A DNA stretch of 64,000 nt. It comes from Frateuria defendens (GTDB lineage: Bacteria > Pseudomonadota > Gammaproteobacteria > Xanthomonadales > Rhodanobacteraceae). The notes under the pieces are model-generated. The model was not told where the DNA came from and did no database searches. It worked only from the letters and a program-made list of their open reading frames with translations. Shown in pieces: positions 51,217 to 61,083 of the stretch. The first letter of the stretch is position 1; each line of letters starts with the position of its first letter. The stretch is from contig NZ_LFQR01000004.1 in the NCBI RefSeq assembly GCF_001182895.1, positions 1 through 64,000 on the forward strand, written 5' to 3'. A program made the position numbers and the translations under genes.

Positions 51217-53667
51217 ATGACATCGCTCGGCGCAAACACACCTCTCCCCGCGGATACGACGACTCGGATTGTCCCCGCCCGTCACTGGCCTCGGCGCATC
51301 GCAGCGCTGATCCTGCTGGCCTTCGGCTTGCCGCTCGTCGTCGGCGGCGTGGTGCTGGCCGTCAGCGGCGGTTCGCTCTACTACGTGTTCACCGGCTTGG
51401 CCTTCCTCGCCAGCAGCGTGCTGCTCTGGCGCGGCGATGCACGCGGCGCATGGCTGTATGCCGCGATGCTGCTCTGGACCGTCGCATGGAGCGTATGGGA
51501 GGTAGGCTTCGTCGGCTGGCAGCTTGCGCCACGACTCATTGCGCCTTTCGTTCTCGCCGCGCTGTGGCTGCTGCCGTCGATTCGCAAGCTTCAGGCAACC
51601 AGGCCCGCGCCATGGCGGACCCACGGTTGGGCGACCTTCGGCGGCGGACTGATCGTGGCAATGGCGCTGGGCGGCATCGTCCACGCCTTGGGGCCGGGCG
51701 CCGCGCCACCCCCGGCACTGCGTCGCGGCCTGCAAGCACAGGTTCCAGGCAAGCTGCCGCAACCGCTGGCGACGATCGACCGCGACGACTGGCAAGCCTA
51801 TGGCAACGACCAGGGAGGCACCCGCTACAGTCCGCTCGACCAGATCAATACGTCCAACGTCGCCCGCCTGACCAAGGTCTGGGAAGCGGAGATGACGCCG
51901 ACGGTGCCCGGCCCGATGAATGCCCTGGAAGTGACCCCGATCATGATCGGCGACACGCTCTACGCCTGCGACGGCAACAATGGCGTGCACGCGTTTGACG
52001 CCGAGACCGGTCAGGTGCGCTGGCGACGCAATGTCTCCAACGGCCAGCCGCCATCCGGCAAGCCCTGCCGCGGCGTCGCCTACTACAAGGTGCCCGGCGC
52101 CCACGGTCTGTGCGCCGAGCGCATCTTCGCGCCCAGCCACAACCCGACCCTGACCGCGCTGGACGCCCGCACCGGCCAGCTCTGTCCCGGCTTCGGCAAG
52201 GACGGCCTGGTGGACCTGCAGCAAGGCATCGCGCCCTATCCGCACGGCCTGTTCTACGTCAGCTCGGCGCCGCAGGTGATCCACGGCAAGGTGGTGGTCG
52301 GCGGCGGCATCCCTGACGGCCAGTACTGGGGAGGGCCGTCGGGCGTGATCCGCGCCTTCGATGCCGTGACCGGCAAATTGGCCTGGGCCTATGACGCCGG
52401 CGTGCCTGATCGGATCGGCGCACCGCCGTCGGGTGGGGTCTACACGCCGTCATCGCCCAACAGCTGGGCGCCGATCAGCGCCGACGAGCAGCTCGGCCTG
52501 GTCTACCTGCCCATAGGCGGGGCGACGCCCGACGCCTTCGGCGGGCAGCGGCGCCCCTTCGACGACAGCATCGGCAGTTCCGTCATCGCACTGGACGCCG
52601 ACACTGGCCGGTTGCGCTGGCGCTTCCAGACCACCCACCACGACATCTGGGACTACGACGTCGCCTCACAACCGACCCTGGCCGACGTGCCCACGCCACA
52701 GGGCGTGCGCCATGCGCTGATCCAGCCAACCAAGCGCGGAGAGATCTTCGTACTCGACCGCGAAACCGGCGAGCCGATCAAGACGGTGCGCGAGCTGCCG
52801 GTGCCGCAGGGCGGCATCGCCGCCGGCGAGCGGCTGTCGCCGACCCAGCCCGAGTCCAGCGATCTGCCGGCCTTCCGCGGCCCGCCGCTGCACGAGAAGG
52901 ACATGTGGGGCGTGTCGCCGATCGACCAGATGCTCTGCCGCATCGAATTCAGGCGCTCGCGCTATGAAGGCATGTTCACCCCGGTCACACTGGACAAGAC
53001 CATCGTGATCGATCCCGGCTCCATGGGGGGCGTCAACTGGAATGGTGTGTCGCTCGATGTTGATCGCGGCATCATGATCGTCAACTGGACGCAGGTGCCC
53101 GACCGGCTCGAACTGATCACGCGCGCGGAAGCCACGCGCCGCAACTTCCAAATCGCGCCGGGCCTTGATGCGGGCGGCCAGACCGATCAGCCGATGTTGG
53201 GCACGCCGTATGGCGCCTACCGCACCCAGTTCCTCTCCGTGCTCGGCTCGCCCTGCAATGCCCCGCCGTGGGGCCTGATCGGCGCAGTGGACCTGGCCAG
53301 CGGCCGCCTGCTGTGGTCCAAGCCGCTTGGCACCGGACGCGACATCGGCCCGCTGAAGCTGGGCGTACGCACGATGCTTCCCATCACCATCGGCACGCCG
53401 ACCGCCGGCGGCGCGGTGACGACGCGCGGCGGGCTGGTGTTCATCGGAGGCGCGGCCGAGCACACGTTCCGCGCACTGGACGCCACCACCGGCCGCGAAC
53501 TGTGGAGCAGCCGCCTGGCCACCAGCGCCAATGCAACGCCGATGACCTACCGCGGCCCAGTCAGCGGACGCCAGTTCGTGGTTGTCGCCGTAGGCGGTCG
53601 TCCCGCCTACGGCACGAAGCCGGGAACGAAGCTGGTCGCCTTTGCGCTGCCGGTATCGCAGCAGTGA
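51217..53667 (+). CDS. Membrane-bound PQQ-dependent dehydrogenase (glucose/quinate type)
   Basis: This is an 816-residue quinoprotein. The N-terminal 120 residues form about five membrane helices. An eight-bladed propeller follows in the periplasm: DDWQAYGNDQGGTRYSPLDQINTSNVARL at about 190, then TPIMIGDTLYACDGNNGVHAFDAETGQVRW and TTHHDIWDYDVASQPTL with the calcium/PQQ-contact region. It oxidises a sugar or polyol with PQQ and passes electrons to ubiquinone. The layout matches Gcd and quinate dehydrogenase; substrate choice is not certain. No PQQ synthesis genes are in view. ATG 51217 fits the membrane start; ATG 51184 is possible. Confidence 0.92.
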   Translation: MTSLGANTPLPADTTTRIVPARHWPRRIAALILLAFGLPLVVGGVVLAVSGGSLYYVFTGLAFLASSVLLWRGDARGAWLYAAMLLWTVAWSVWEVGFVGWQLAPRLIAPFVLAALWLLPSIRKLQATRPAPWRTHGWATFGGGLIVAMALGGIVHALGPGAAPPPALRRGLQAQVPGKLPQPLATIDRDDWQAYGNDQGGTRYSPLDQINTSNVARLTKVWEAEMTPTVPGPMNALEVTPIMIGDTLYACDGNNGVHAFDAETGQVRWRRNVSNGQPPSGKPCRGVAYYKVPGAHGLCAERIFAPSHNPTLTALDARTGQLCPGFGKDGLVDLQQGIAPYPHGLFYVSSAPQVIHGKVVVGGGIPDGQYWGGPSGVIRAFDAVTGKLAWAYDAGVPDRIGAPPSGGVYTPSSPNSWAPISADEQLGLVYLPIGGATPDAFGGQRRPFDDSIGSSVIALDADTGRLRWRFQTTHHDIWDYDVASQPTLADVPTPQGVRHALIQPTKRGEIFVLDRETGEPIKTVRELPVPQGGIAAGERLSPTQPESSDLPAFRGPPLHEKDMWGVSPIDQMLCRIEFRRSRYEGMFTPVTLDKTIVIDPGSMGGVNWNGVSLDVDRGIMIVNWTQVPDRLELITRAEATRRNFQIAPGLDAGGQTDQPMLGTPYGAYRTQFLSVLGSPCNAPPWGLIGAVDLASGRLLWSKPLGTGRDIGPLKLGVRTMLPITIGTPTAGGAVTTRGGLVFIGGAAEHTFRALDATTGRELWSSRLATSANATPMTYRGPVSGRQFVVVAVGGRPAYGTKPGTKLVAFALPVSQQ

Positions 53668-54189
53668 GGGCTTCGCCGACGCCCCTGCGCGAGGGCACAG
53701 GAAGTCTCGGCATAGGGCGTGCGTAAGGAGTAAGGACTCGACTTGCCCCTCCTCTCGGCGCGGAACCCGGGTGAGAAATGTCGATCCGGCCATGGAAGCG
53801 GACGCCGGCGCGTGGAGCGCGGGGAGCACGCCTGATGACTTCGCCCTCATAGGCACGGCGCAATGCGAGGGCCGGCGCGCGGCGACCCAACATCATCCCG
53901 CACAGCTTCGCCCCTGCCTTCGGCACACGCCCGCCACACACTGTTCCCCGCACCATGTGCTGACCGCGCGCGGTCAGCTCACCAATGTCCCCGACTAGCG
54001 CTGCTACTCATCAATCGCCGACGGCACCATCGTCGGCAGCCCCGGCTGCCAATACGGCCAACTTCGTACCCGCGTACCGTGATGGCCAGCACCGAGCTGG
54101 CGGCTATCGAGCGCGCAGGCAGCAGGCCGCTGATTCCGGTGCGCCGACCGCCCCAGCCAATAATCGGATGCGGCCGGCGGCGTTAACCA
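53668..54189. other. Intergenic between convergent genes
   Basis: About 520 bp separate the PQQ dehydrogenase from the convergent cytochrome c gene. No gene is recognised. A GCCGACG-7 nt-CGTCGGC hairpin is at 54017-54037. Minus-strand frames here are Arg/Pro-rich and look like noise. Confidence 0.5.
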
Positions 54190-55560
54190 TCAACGCATCT
54201 GCAGGACGATGACCTCGCTGCTCGCAGGATTCGTCCGTTCGCGAAGGTTCTTCACGTCCTCCGGCTTCACCGTACCCCCCCTGTTGCCCCAGGACGTCCG
54301 CACGAAAGTCAGCACGTCCGCGATCTCCTGATCGGAAAGCTGATTCCGGTAGGAGGGCATGCGATAGGCGTCCGGGATGCCACTGGCGACCACCCGTCCC
54401 GACCCGTTCAAGGTCGCGTTGATGCTGGAAGCATTCTCCTTCGCCATGGACGACGCGCTCCCGGCCAGAGGCGGTATCCATTGTCCCTGCCCGCGCCCGT
54501 CCGGCCCATGGCAGGCGCTGCACCGGGCCATGAAGGTCTGCGTACCGGGAAGCTTCGATCGCTCGCCCATGGCCAGGGCGCCGCCCGACGTCTCCTCGTA
54601 TTTCCACGGCGCGCCATCCCTGCCGGGATCGCCAGGCAGCGATTTGAGATAGCGCGCGACCGCCTTCAGGTCGTCGTCCGCCATGAACTGCGTCGAGTTG
54701 TTGTAGGCGTCGGTCATCGAACCGAAGACGACGGCGTGCCGGTTGCGTCCGCTCTTGAGGAACTGATAGATGTCCGCCTCGCTCCACCGGCCGAGCCCCG
54801 TATTCCCGTCGCCGCGAAGGCTGGGCGCATACCAGCCGTCGAGCAAGGCGCCGGATAGATAGAGCGGGCTGGTTTCGTCGAGCGCCTTCTCGTTCATCGC
54901 CCATCCGCGCGGCGTGTGGCAGCTACCGCAGTGACCGGGTCCCTGGACGAGATAGGCGCCGCGATTCCACAGCGCGTCCGCGTTCTCGGACGCCTTAGGC
55001 CGGTAGCTGCCCGATTCCGTGAAGACTGCATTCCACACCGCCAACGGCCAGCGCATGTTCATCGGCCAGGGAATGTTGCTCCGCCTGTTCTCCTGATGGA
55101 CCGGCCGCACCTCGTGCATGAAATAGGCGTAGAGCGCACGCACATCCTCGTCACTGAGCTTGACGTAGGACGGATAGGGCATCGCGGGATAGAGGCGGTG
55201 CCCATTCCGCGCCACGCCGCGGCGGACCGCCCGGTCGAAGTCCGCCAGACTGTACGCACCGATGCCGGTTTCCTTGTCGGGCGTGATGTTGGTCGCGAAG
55301 ATCGAGCCCATGGGCGTCGCCATTTCGAGGCCCCCGGTAAAGGGAGCGCCCTCCGGCGTGCTATGGCAGGCCACGCAATCGCCGAGCCGGGCGACGTACT
55401 CGCCGCGGCCGACCAGCTCGGCCGACGGCGCTCCGCTACTGGCGACGCCATCGAAGGGCGATGCAGGCGTGCGCGTTGCCAGCCATGTCACGACGACCGC
55501 GACGAGGATGCACACCGACAGCAAGGCAACCAGGATTCTTCTGGACCGGCTTTTCATCAT
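54190..55560 (-). CDS. Tri-heme membrane cytochrome c (alcohol-dehydrogenase-type electron acceptor)
   Basis: The 456-residue cytochrome has one N-terminal membrane anchor (ILVALLSVCILVAVVVTWLA) and three c-type heme sites: CVACH (62-66), CGSCH (211-215) and CSACH (347-351). Each is followed by a distal Met-bearing segment such as YPAMPYPSYVKLSDEDVRALYAYF. This is the layout of the cytochrome subunit that links periplasmic dehydrogenases to ubiquinone or an oxidase. It lies 31 nt after the molybdopterin subunit gene, so it is the third gene of that operon and the likely electron acceptor of the enzyme. Confidence 0.93.
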   Translation of the reverse strand: MMKSRSRRILVALLSVCILVAVVVTWLATRTPASPFDGVASSGAPSAELVGRGEYVARLGDCVACHSTPEGAPFTGGLEMATPMGSIFATNITPDKETGIGAYSLADFDRAVRRGVARNGHRLYPAMPYPSYVKLSDEDVRALYAYFMHEVRPVHQENRRSNIPWPMNMRWPLAVWNAVFTESGSYRPKASENADALWNRGAYLVQGPGHCGSCHTPRGWAMNEKALDETSPLYLSGALLDGWYAPSLRGDGNTGLGRWSEADIYQFLKSGRNRHAVVFGSMTDAYNNSTQFMADDDLKAVARYLKSLPGDPGRDGAPWKYEETSGGALAMGERSKLPGTQTFMARCSACHGPDGRGQGQWIPPLAGSASSMAKENASSINATLNGSGRVVASGIPDAYRMPSYRNQLSDQEIADVLTFVRTSWGNRGGTVKPEDVKNLRERTNPASSEVIVLQMR

Positions 55561-55591
55561 GGGTTGTCGCTATTCCTGGAAGGCGGTTGGG

Positions 55592-57853
55592 CTAGGCCTT
55601 GAAGTCGTACCGCGACAGCGGCATGCCACGGATGCGCTGGCCGGTCAGCCTGGAAACGGCATTGGCCACCGCGGGCGGAACAGCCGGCAGCGGTGGCTCG
55701 CCGATGCCGCCCATCTTGGCGCCGCTCTCGATGATCCGGACATGCACGCGCGCCATGCGATCGGGCGTCAGGATCGGGTACATGTCGTAGTTGCGGGCCG
55801 CCGGCATGCCTTTCTTGTAAACGGTTTCCTCGAGCAGGACCTGCGAAAGCCCCAGCGCGACGGCCCCGTTCACCTGGGCCTCGATGATGGCCGGATTCAC
55901 GATGCTGCCCGGGTCGATGGCTTCCCAGACATCGTGCACCCTGACCTGGCCGTTCTCGATCGAGACTTCCGCGATCACCGCCGCCTGCGTACCGAACGGC
56001 GAGGCCATCGCGATACCGCGAGCGCGCCGCGTACCGTCCTCGGCGGTGAAGGGGCCGCGCTTCCATCCGCCGGACAGTTCGGCGACGGCCCGTAGCAGAT
56101 GGGTCAACCGCTCATTGCCCTGCAGCAGCCGCAGCCGCAGTTCGTAGGGGTCCTGCCCGCCCTTGTCGGCCAGCTCGTCCAGGAACGTCTCGTAGAGGAA
56201 GTCGTTCATGGAATTGCCGACCGAACGCCAGTAGCCGAGCATCGCCGGCGTCTTCACGTAGAGCTGGGCAATGCGCCGGTTCGGAATCGCATAGGCCTTG
56301 CCGGTCAAGCCCTCGAGGGCCGAGTCGTCGAGTTTCTCGCCCCGTTTGTTGCTGATGCCTTCGGTGGGCCCCTCGGTGGCGCTCACCGCCTCGAGGGCGA
56401 CAGGCATGCCCTGCGCATCGAGTCCGCCCCGGAAGCGCACGACGGCCATGGGGCGCAGGACGTCCCGCAGGAATTCCTCCTCGCGGCTCCAGATCACTTT
56501 GACGGGACGGCCGACTTCCTTCGCCAGCTGGACCGCCTGGGGATAGACCATGGCGGTGTCGTAGATGAAGTGGCGCCCGAAGAACCCGCCCAGCAACGGC
56601 GAATGGAGGGTGATCCTGGCCGGGTCGAGGCCGGTTCGCTTGGCCACGTCGGCAAGGAACATCTCCGGAGCCTGGTTGGGCATCCACAGTTCGAGCGTGC
56701 CGTCCGCATTGAACCGCGCCAGCGCCGAGGGCGGCTCCAGCTGCGCGTGGTTGAGGTACTGGCTGTGATAGGTCGCGCCGACGACCGTGTGCGCGCCCTT
56801 CAGCGCACTGGCGACATCGCCCGCGGTCTCCGCATCGTCGCCCGAGCCCGGCTCGTTGGCGAGCCGTTCGCGGAACGCATCCGTCGAGAAATCAGCCGGC
56901 ATGTAGCGGAGGGTGGAATCCTGCCCCGGCTCCCGCCAGTCGACCTGGATGGCCTCCACGGCGCGCCTTGCGTCCCACCATCGCTCGGCGACGACCGCGA
57001 CCGCGCCAGGCAGGCGATGGACGGAGTGGACGCCTTTCATCGCCTTGACCTGGCCCTCGTTGCGGATGGCGCCCACGGTCAGGCCCAGCCGGGGCGCGTG
57101 CTGTACGGCCGCTTGCAGCATGCCCTCGACGCGAACATCAATGGCGTAGACCGCCTTGCCCGTCGATTTCGCGTGCACGTCCAGGCGCTCGACGGGTTTG
57201 CCGATCCAGCGGAATTGGCTCGGGTCCCTCAGCTTCACGCTGTCGGGGTCCGGTACCGGCATGTCAAGCGCGTGCGGCGCAAGCTCGCCGTAGCTGATCG
57301 ACCGCCCCGAGGCCGCATGGACGACCTTTCCGGGCTCGGTGGTCAATTGGCCGACCGGCACCGCCAGGCGCTCGGCCGCCGCCTGCAACAGCATGCGGCG
57401 CGCCAAGGCGCCGAGGCGGCGCATCGTCGGATAACTCATGCGCACGGACATGCTGCCGCCGGTGATCCGCATGCCGTTGGACATGACGATGTAGTCGTGC
57501 CCGGGCGGCGCGTTCTCCACGACGAAGGTCGCCGGATCGGCATCGAGCTCCTCGCCGACGATCTGCGCCATGGCGGTAAAGATGCCCTGCCCACCTTCCA
57601 TGAAGGGGCTTTGCAGCCGAATCGTGTTGTCCGGCCGGATCTCCAGGAAGGCCGGAACCCGCGTACCCGGCGCCGCCGCTTTCGCGGCGCCCTGGGCGCG
57701 CGCCCGGCCCACCGGCAGGCCAAAGCCGAGGACCAGGGCCCCCGCCGCGACGCCGGCCGAAGCGAGCAGGAAGCGGCGACGGGAAATGTTGGTGGGCTCC
57801 CCCGTCGGGAGCGCTTCGCCCGCCACGGCGGGCCCGTCAGCCAGGTTCGTCAT
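55592..57853 (-). CDS. Molybdopterin-binding oxidoreductase large subunit (isoquinoline 1-oxidoreductase beta type)
   Basis: The 753-residue molybdo-hydroxylase subunit has a twin-arginine leader (ISRRRFLLASAGVAAGALVLG), so it is exported folded. FMEGGQGIFTAMAQIVGEELDAD, LEPPSALARFNADGTLELWMPNQAPEMF, GGFFGRHFIYD and, at the end, GAKMGGIGEPPLPAVPPAVANAV are the cofactor and active-site segments. The Glu in GEPPLP is the catalytic base. Members oxidise aldehydes or N-heterocycles by hydroxylation with water. It overlaps the 2Fe-2S subunit gene by one base and is followed by a cytochrome c. Confidence 0.93.
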   Translation of the reverse strand: MTNLADGPAVAGEALPTGEPTNISRRRFLLASAGVAAGALVLGFGLPVGRARAQGAAKAAAPGTRVPAFLEIRPDNTIRLQSPFMEGGQGIFTAMAQIVGEELDADPATFVVENAPPGHDYIVMSNGMRITGGSMSVRMSYPTMRRLGALARRMLLQAAAERLAVPVGQLTTEPGKVVHAASGRSISYGELAPHALDMPVPDPDSVKLRDPSQFRWIGKPVERLDVHAKSTGKAVYAIDVRVEGMLQAAVQHAPRLGLTVGAIRNEGQVKAMKGVHSVHRLPGAVAVVAERWWDARRAVEAIQVDWREPGQDSTLRYMPADFSTDAFRERLANEPGSGDDAETAGDVASALKGAHTVVGATYHSQYLNHAQLEPPSALARFNADGTLELWMPNQAPEMFLADVAKRTGLDPARITLHSPLLGGFFGRHFIYDTAMVYPQAVQLAKEVGRPVKVIWSREEEFLRDVLRPMAVVRFRGGLDAQGMPVALEAVSATEGPTEGISNKRGEKLDDSALEGLTGKAYAIPNRRIAQLYVKTPAMLGYWRSVGNSMNDFLYETFLDELADKGGQDPYELRLRLLQGNERLTHLLRAVAELSGGWKRGPFTAEDGTRRARGIAMASPFGTQAAVIAEVSIENGQVRVHDVWEAIDPGSIVNPAIIEAQVNGAVALGLSQVLLEETVYKKGMPAARNYDMYPILTPDRMARVHVRIIESGAKMGGIGEPPLPAVPPAVANAVSRLTGQRIRGMPLSRYDFKA

Positions 57854-58440
57854 CAGCCTTCCCCTCCCTGCCGGGCCGGGGCATGGCCGGGCGTGCCGAG
57901 GACGGCCAGGGCAAGCGCCCCGGCCGCGGCGGCCTTGCCTGCCGGATGCTGCGGAGCATTCCCGGCAGCGCCCGCCGCCGCGGCTTGGTCAGCTCCGCCG
58001 CCCGCCAGGTCATGGACGGCCGCCTTGATCGCGTTGTACGTCCCGCAGCGGCACAGGTTGACCATCGCCGCCGCGATGTCCTGGTCCGTCGGATGCGGCT
58101 TCTGCTTGAGCAGCGCGGTTGCCGCCATGACCTGCCCGGACTGGCAATAGCCGCACTGGGGAACCTGATGCCTGACCCAGGCGGCTACGACGCGCTTGCC
58201 GATGTCGTCGGCCTCGATGGCCTCGATCGTGGTGATCTTCCGTCCTGCCGCTCCATCGACAGGCATCACGCAGGAACGCACCACCGCGCCGTCGATGAGC
58301 ACGGAACACGCCCCGCATTGCGCCAGGCCACAGCCGTATTTCGTGCCCGTCAACCCGAGCTCGTCGCGGATCACCCACAGCAAGGGCGTATCGGCATCCG
58401 CCTGGACCTCGTAGGTCTTGCCGTTGATCTGAAGTTCCAT
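57853..58440 (-). CDS. 2Fe-2S subunit of molybdo-hydroxylase, with extended C-terminus
   Basis: The 195-residue small subunit carries two iron-sulfur clusters. The plant-ferredoxin type uses C37, C42, C45 and C57; the second uses C96, C99, C130 and C132 (CGYCQSGQ and CRCGTY). It passes electrons from molybdopterin to the cytochrome c. Typical relatives stop near residue 150. Here an Ala/Gly/Pro-rich tail of about 45 residues is added, ending just before the overlapping large-subunit start. There is no Tat leader, so it should be exported together with its partner. GGAG precedes the ATG. Confidence 0.93.
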   Translation of the reverse strand: MELQINGKTYEVQADADTPLLWVIRDELGLTGTKYGCGLAQCGACSVLIDGAVVRSCVMPVDGAAGRKITTIEAIEADDIGKRVVAAWVRHQVPQCGYCQSGQVMAATALLKQKPHPTDQDIAAAMVNLCRCGTYNAIKAAVHDLAGGGADQAAAAGAAGNAPQHPAGKAAAAGALALAVLGTPGHAPARQGGEG

Positions 58441-58749
58441 GGTTCTCCAAATAGCTGCTTGGGTCGGAACCCTGGCTCAATGGCTGATGCGGGTACCTTA
58501 TGTAGGCCGCATAGCCCCGTTTAGACGCTAACACGGCAACAACGCCTCCTAAGGCGCGCAATCTTGCATGGGGCTAGCAATGAGATTGATAAATCGCAGC
58601 GATCCGCCTGCCGCCGGCCCAATTTATGACCCGGTTTCATGGCGGCATGCAACTATCGCACGCATGGCTGCGCGTATCATCGGTGCAGCCCCTCCTTGGC
58701 CGGGCCGTGCGTCATGCGCGGGCCGGCGACCGTTCCTAGCCGCAATGAC
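58441..58749. other. Divergent promoter region, molybdo-hydroxylase and moaA
   Basis: About 310 bp contain an AT-richer middle (GAGATTGATAAATC near 58580 and CAATTTATGACC near 58620), suitable for promoters in both directions. I looked for a molybdenum-cofactor riboswitch and did not recognise one. Confidence 0.45.
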
Positions 58750-59808
<1,059 letters not shown>

Positions 59809-59996
59809 CGCAGCCGGCCTTGCATGCCGGAGGCTCGCCTCGCAGCGTCGGTAACGATCCACGCCGAGCCGTTCGATGCCCTGCTGACGGCGGCGTTCGC
59901 CTCGGCCATGGAGCAGCGCCGGCCGGCGGCGAAATCCACTCCCCTCCGCAACCAAGGAGGCTTGCCGGAACCTCGCGCTGCGCTCCGTCCGCGCGC
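59809..59996. other. Short region with a possible moaE-like start
   Basis: Just after moaA, ATG 59824 opens MPEARLAASVTIHAEPFDAL, which resembles the first strand of MoaE proteins (xxAEPFDxxxL). After about 30 codons the frame becomes Arg/Pro-rich noise across the antisense gene. If it is real, only a stump remains. The match is too short to be firm. Confidence 0.25.
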
Positions 59997-60725
59997 TCAG
60001 CTCGCAGGGGGCAGCCCGAGGCGGCGGCGCAGCTCCGGCGCGGTCAGGTGGACGCGCCAACCGGGGCCGCCTTGCTGGAAGGCGACGGCCGAAGCCAGGT
60101 TGCCGACGACGACCGGATCACATCCCGCATCGCGCACCAAGCCTGCCGCGACCTGTAGCGCCTGCGCATCGTCGCTGGCGATCGGCATGCCGATCCTGCC
60201 TCCCGCCCGGGTTCCGGACGATTCCACGACGTTGGCGTCGACGCAGCTGAAGGCGCGCACCAGGCGTGCGCCCGGCATGTACTTCGCCACCGTTTGCGCC
60301 ACGCCGTTGGCCCGGGCTTGAAGAACGAGGGGGCTCGAGCCGCCGGACAGCGGCGGGTTGGTGGCGTCCAGCACCACCTTCCCGTTATATGAGCGCTGCA
60401 GGTCATGACCGATCTGGGGCAATGCCTCGAACGGCACCGCGAGCAGCAGAACCGTTCCGAACGCGGCCGCCTGCGCCGGCTGGCCCACCGAGGCGCGCGG
60501 GCCGAGCTCGCGCGCCATGGACTCCAGCTCCTCGGGATGGCGGGACGAGAACATCACCTCGTGTCCGGCCTTGACCCAGAGCCGGCCCACTGTGCCGCCC
60601 AGCCAGCCGGCGCCGATCACGCCGATCCGTGTGGATGGCGCCGCGCGAGCGAGGCGGGGAAGCATCCAAGGCACGGTGGCCAAGACGCCGAGCGATTTCA
60701 GGATGGCGCGACGAGAGAAAGTCAT
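59997..60725 (-). CDS. Tat-exported F420/NADP-reductase-like protein
   Basis: The 242-residue protein starts with a twin-arginine leader (FSRRAILKSLGVLATVPWMLPRLARA). It then has an NADP-binding Rossmann domain of the F420-dependent NADP reductase type: IGVIGAGWLGGTVGRLWVKAGHEVMFSSRHPEEL and LDATNPPLSGG. The RLVRAFSCVDANVVES and GLPIAGDD-like GRIGMPIASDD segments follow. A nucleotide-binding fold behind a Tat leader fits export after cofactor loading. GAGAGGACAC precedes the ATG. It is last in a minus-strand series of oxidoreductase-type genes. Confidence 0.85.
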   Translation of the reverse strand: MTFSRRAILKSLGVLATVPWMLPRLARAAPSTRIGVIGAGWLGGTVGRLWVKAGHEVMFSSRHPEELESMARELGPRASVGQPAQAAAFGTVLLLAVPFEALPQIGHDLQRSYNGKVVLDATNPPLSGGSSPLVLQARANGVAQTVAKYMPGARLVRAFSCVDANVVESSGTRAGGRIGMPIASDDAQALQVAAGLVRDAGCDPVVVGNLASAVAFQQGGPGWRVHLTAPELRRRLGLPPAS

Positions 60726-60749
60726 GTCGGTGTCCTCTCAATGGAAATA

Positions 60750-61054
60750 TCAGGGGTTGTCCACGGCCAGAGGCTGTTCCGGCGGCGCTGCTGGCGCTTC
60801 CTGCCTCTGGTGGGAGCGGCCCAACCAGATGCTCAAGGCGAGCCAGGCGAGCGAGATCGGCACGGCGATCACGGCCATCTGCGTCAAGCCGAGCCCCAGC
60901 CCCATCAGGCCTGCATAGCCCAGCTCGCGACCTGGTCCCCGCCGCGGTAGATCACCGTGTCGATGAAGTTCTTGGCCTTGTAGCGATCCTCCCGCACGCT
61001 GGAAGTGAACAGGATCTCGCAGGCCGGCCGGGCCAGCGCGAAGTTCGCCGCCCG
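60750..61054 (-). pseudogene. C-terminal fragment of an NTP/NDP (ATP/ADP) exchanger-like transporter
   Basis: Two frames join as RAANFALARPACEILFTSSV, then REDRYKAKNFIDTVIYRGGD QVASWA and, shifted, YAGLMGLGLGLTQMAVIAVP, then a last helix and a Gln/Pro tail. This matches the end of NTT/MFS-like nucleotide exchangers (RYKAKNxIDTVxYRGGD). One base is missing in GAGCTGGGCTATGC. Everything upstream of this block is gone; a TGA closes the frame at 61055. Confidence 0.68.
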
Positions 61055-61083
61055 TCAGGCGTTGCAGCAGGGAGGTCGTCGAG

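Noticed and set aside
58441-58749. Molybdenum-cofactor riboswitch upstream of moaA
   Set aside because: I could not find the conserved stems of the Moco RNA motif; only ordinary AT-rich promoter-like patches are present.
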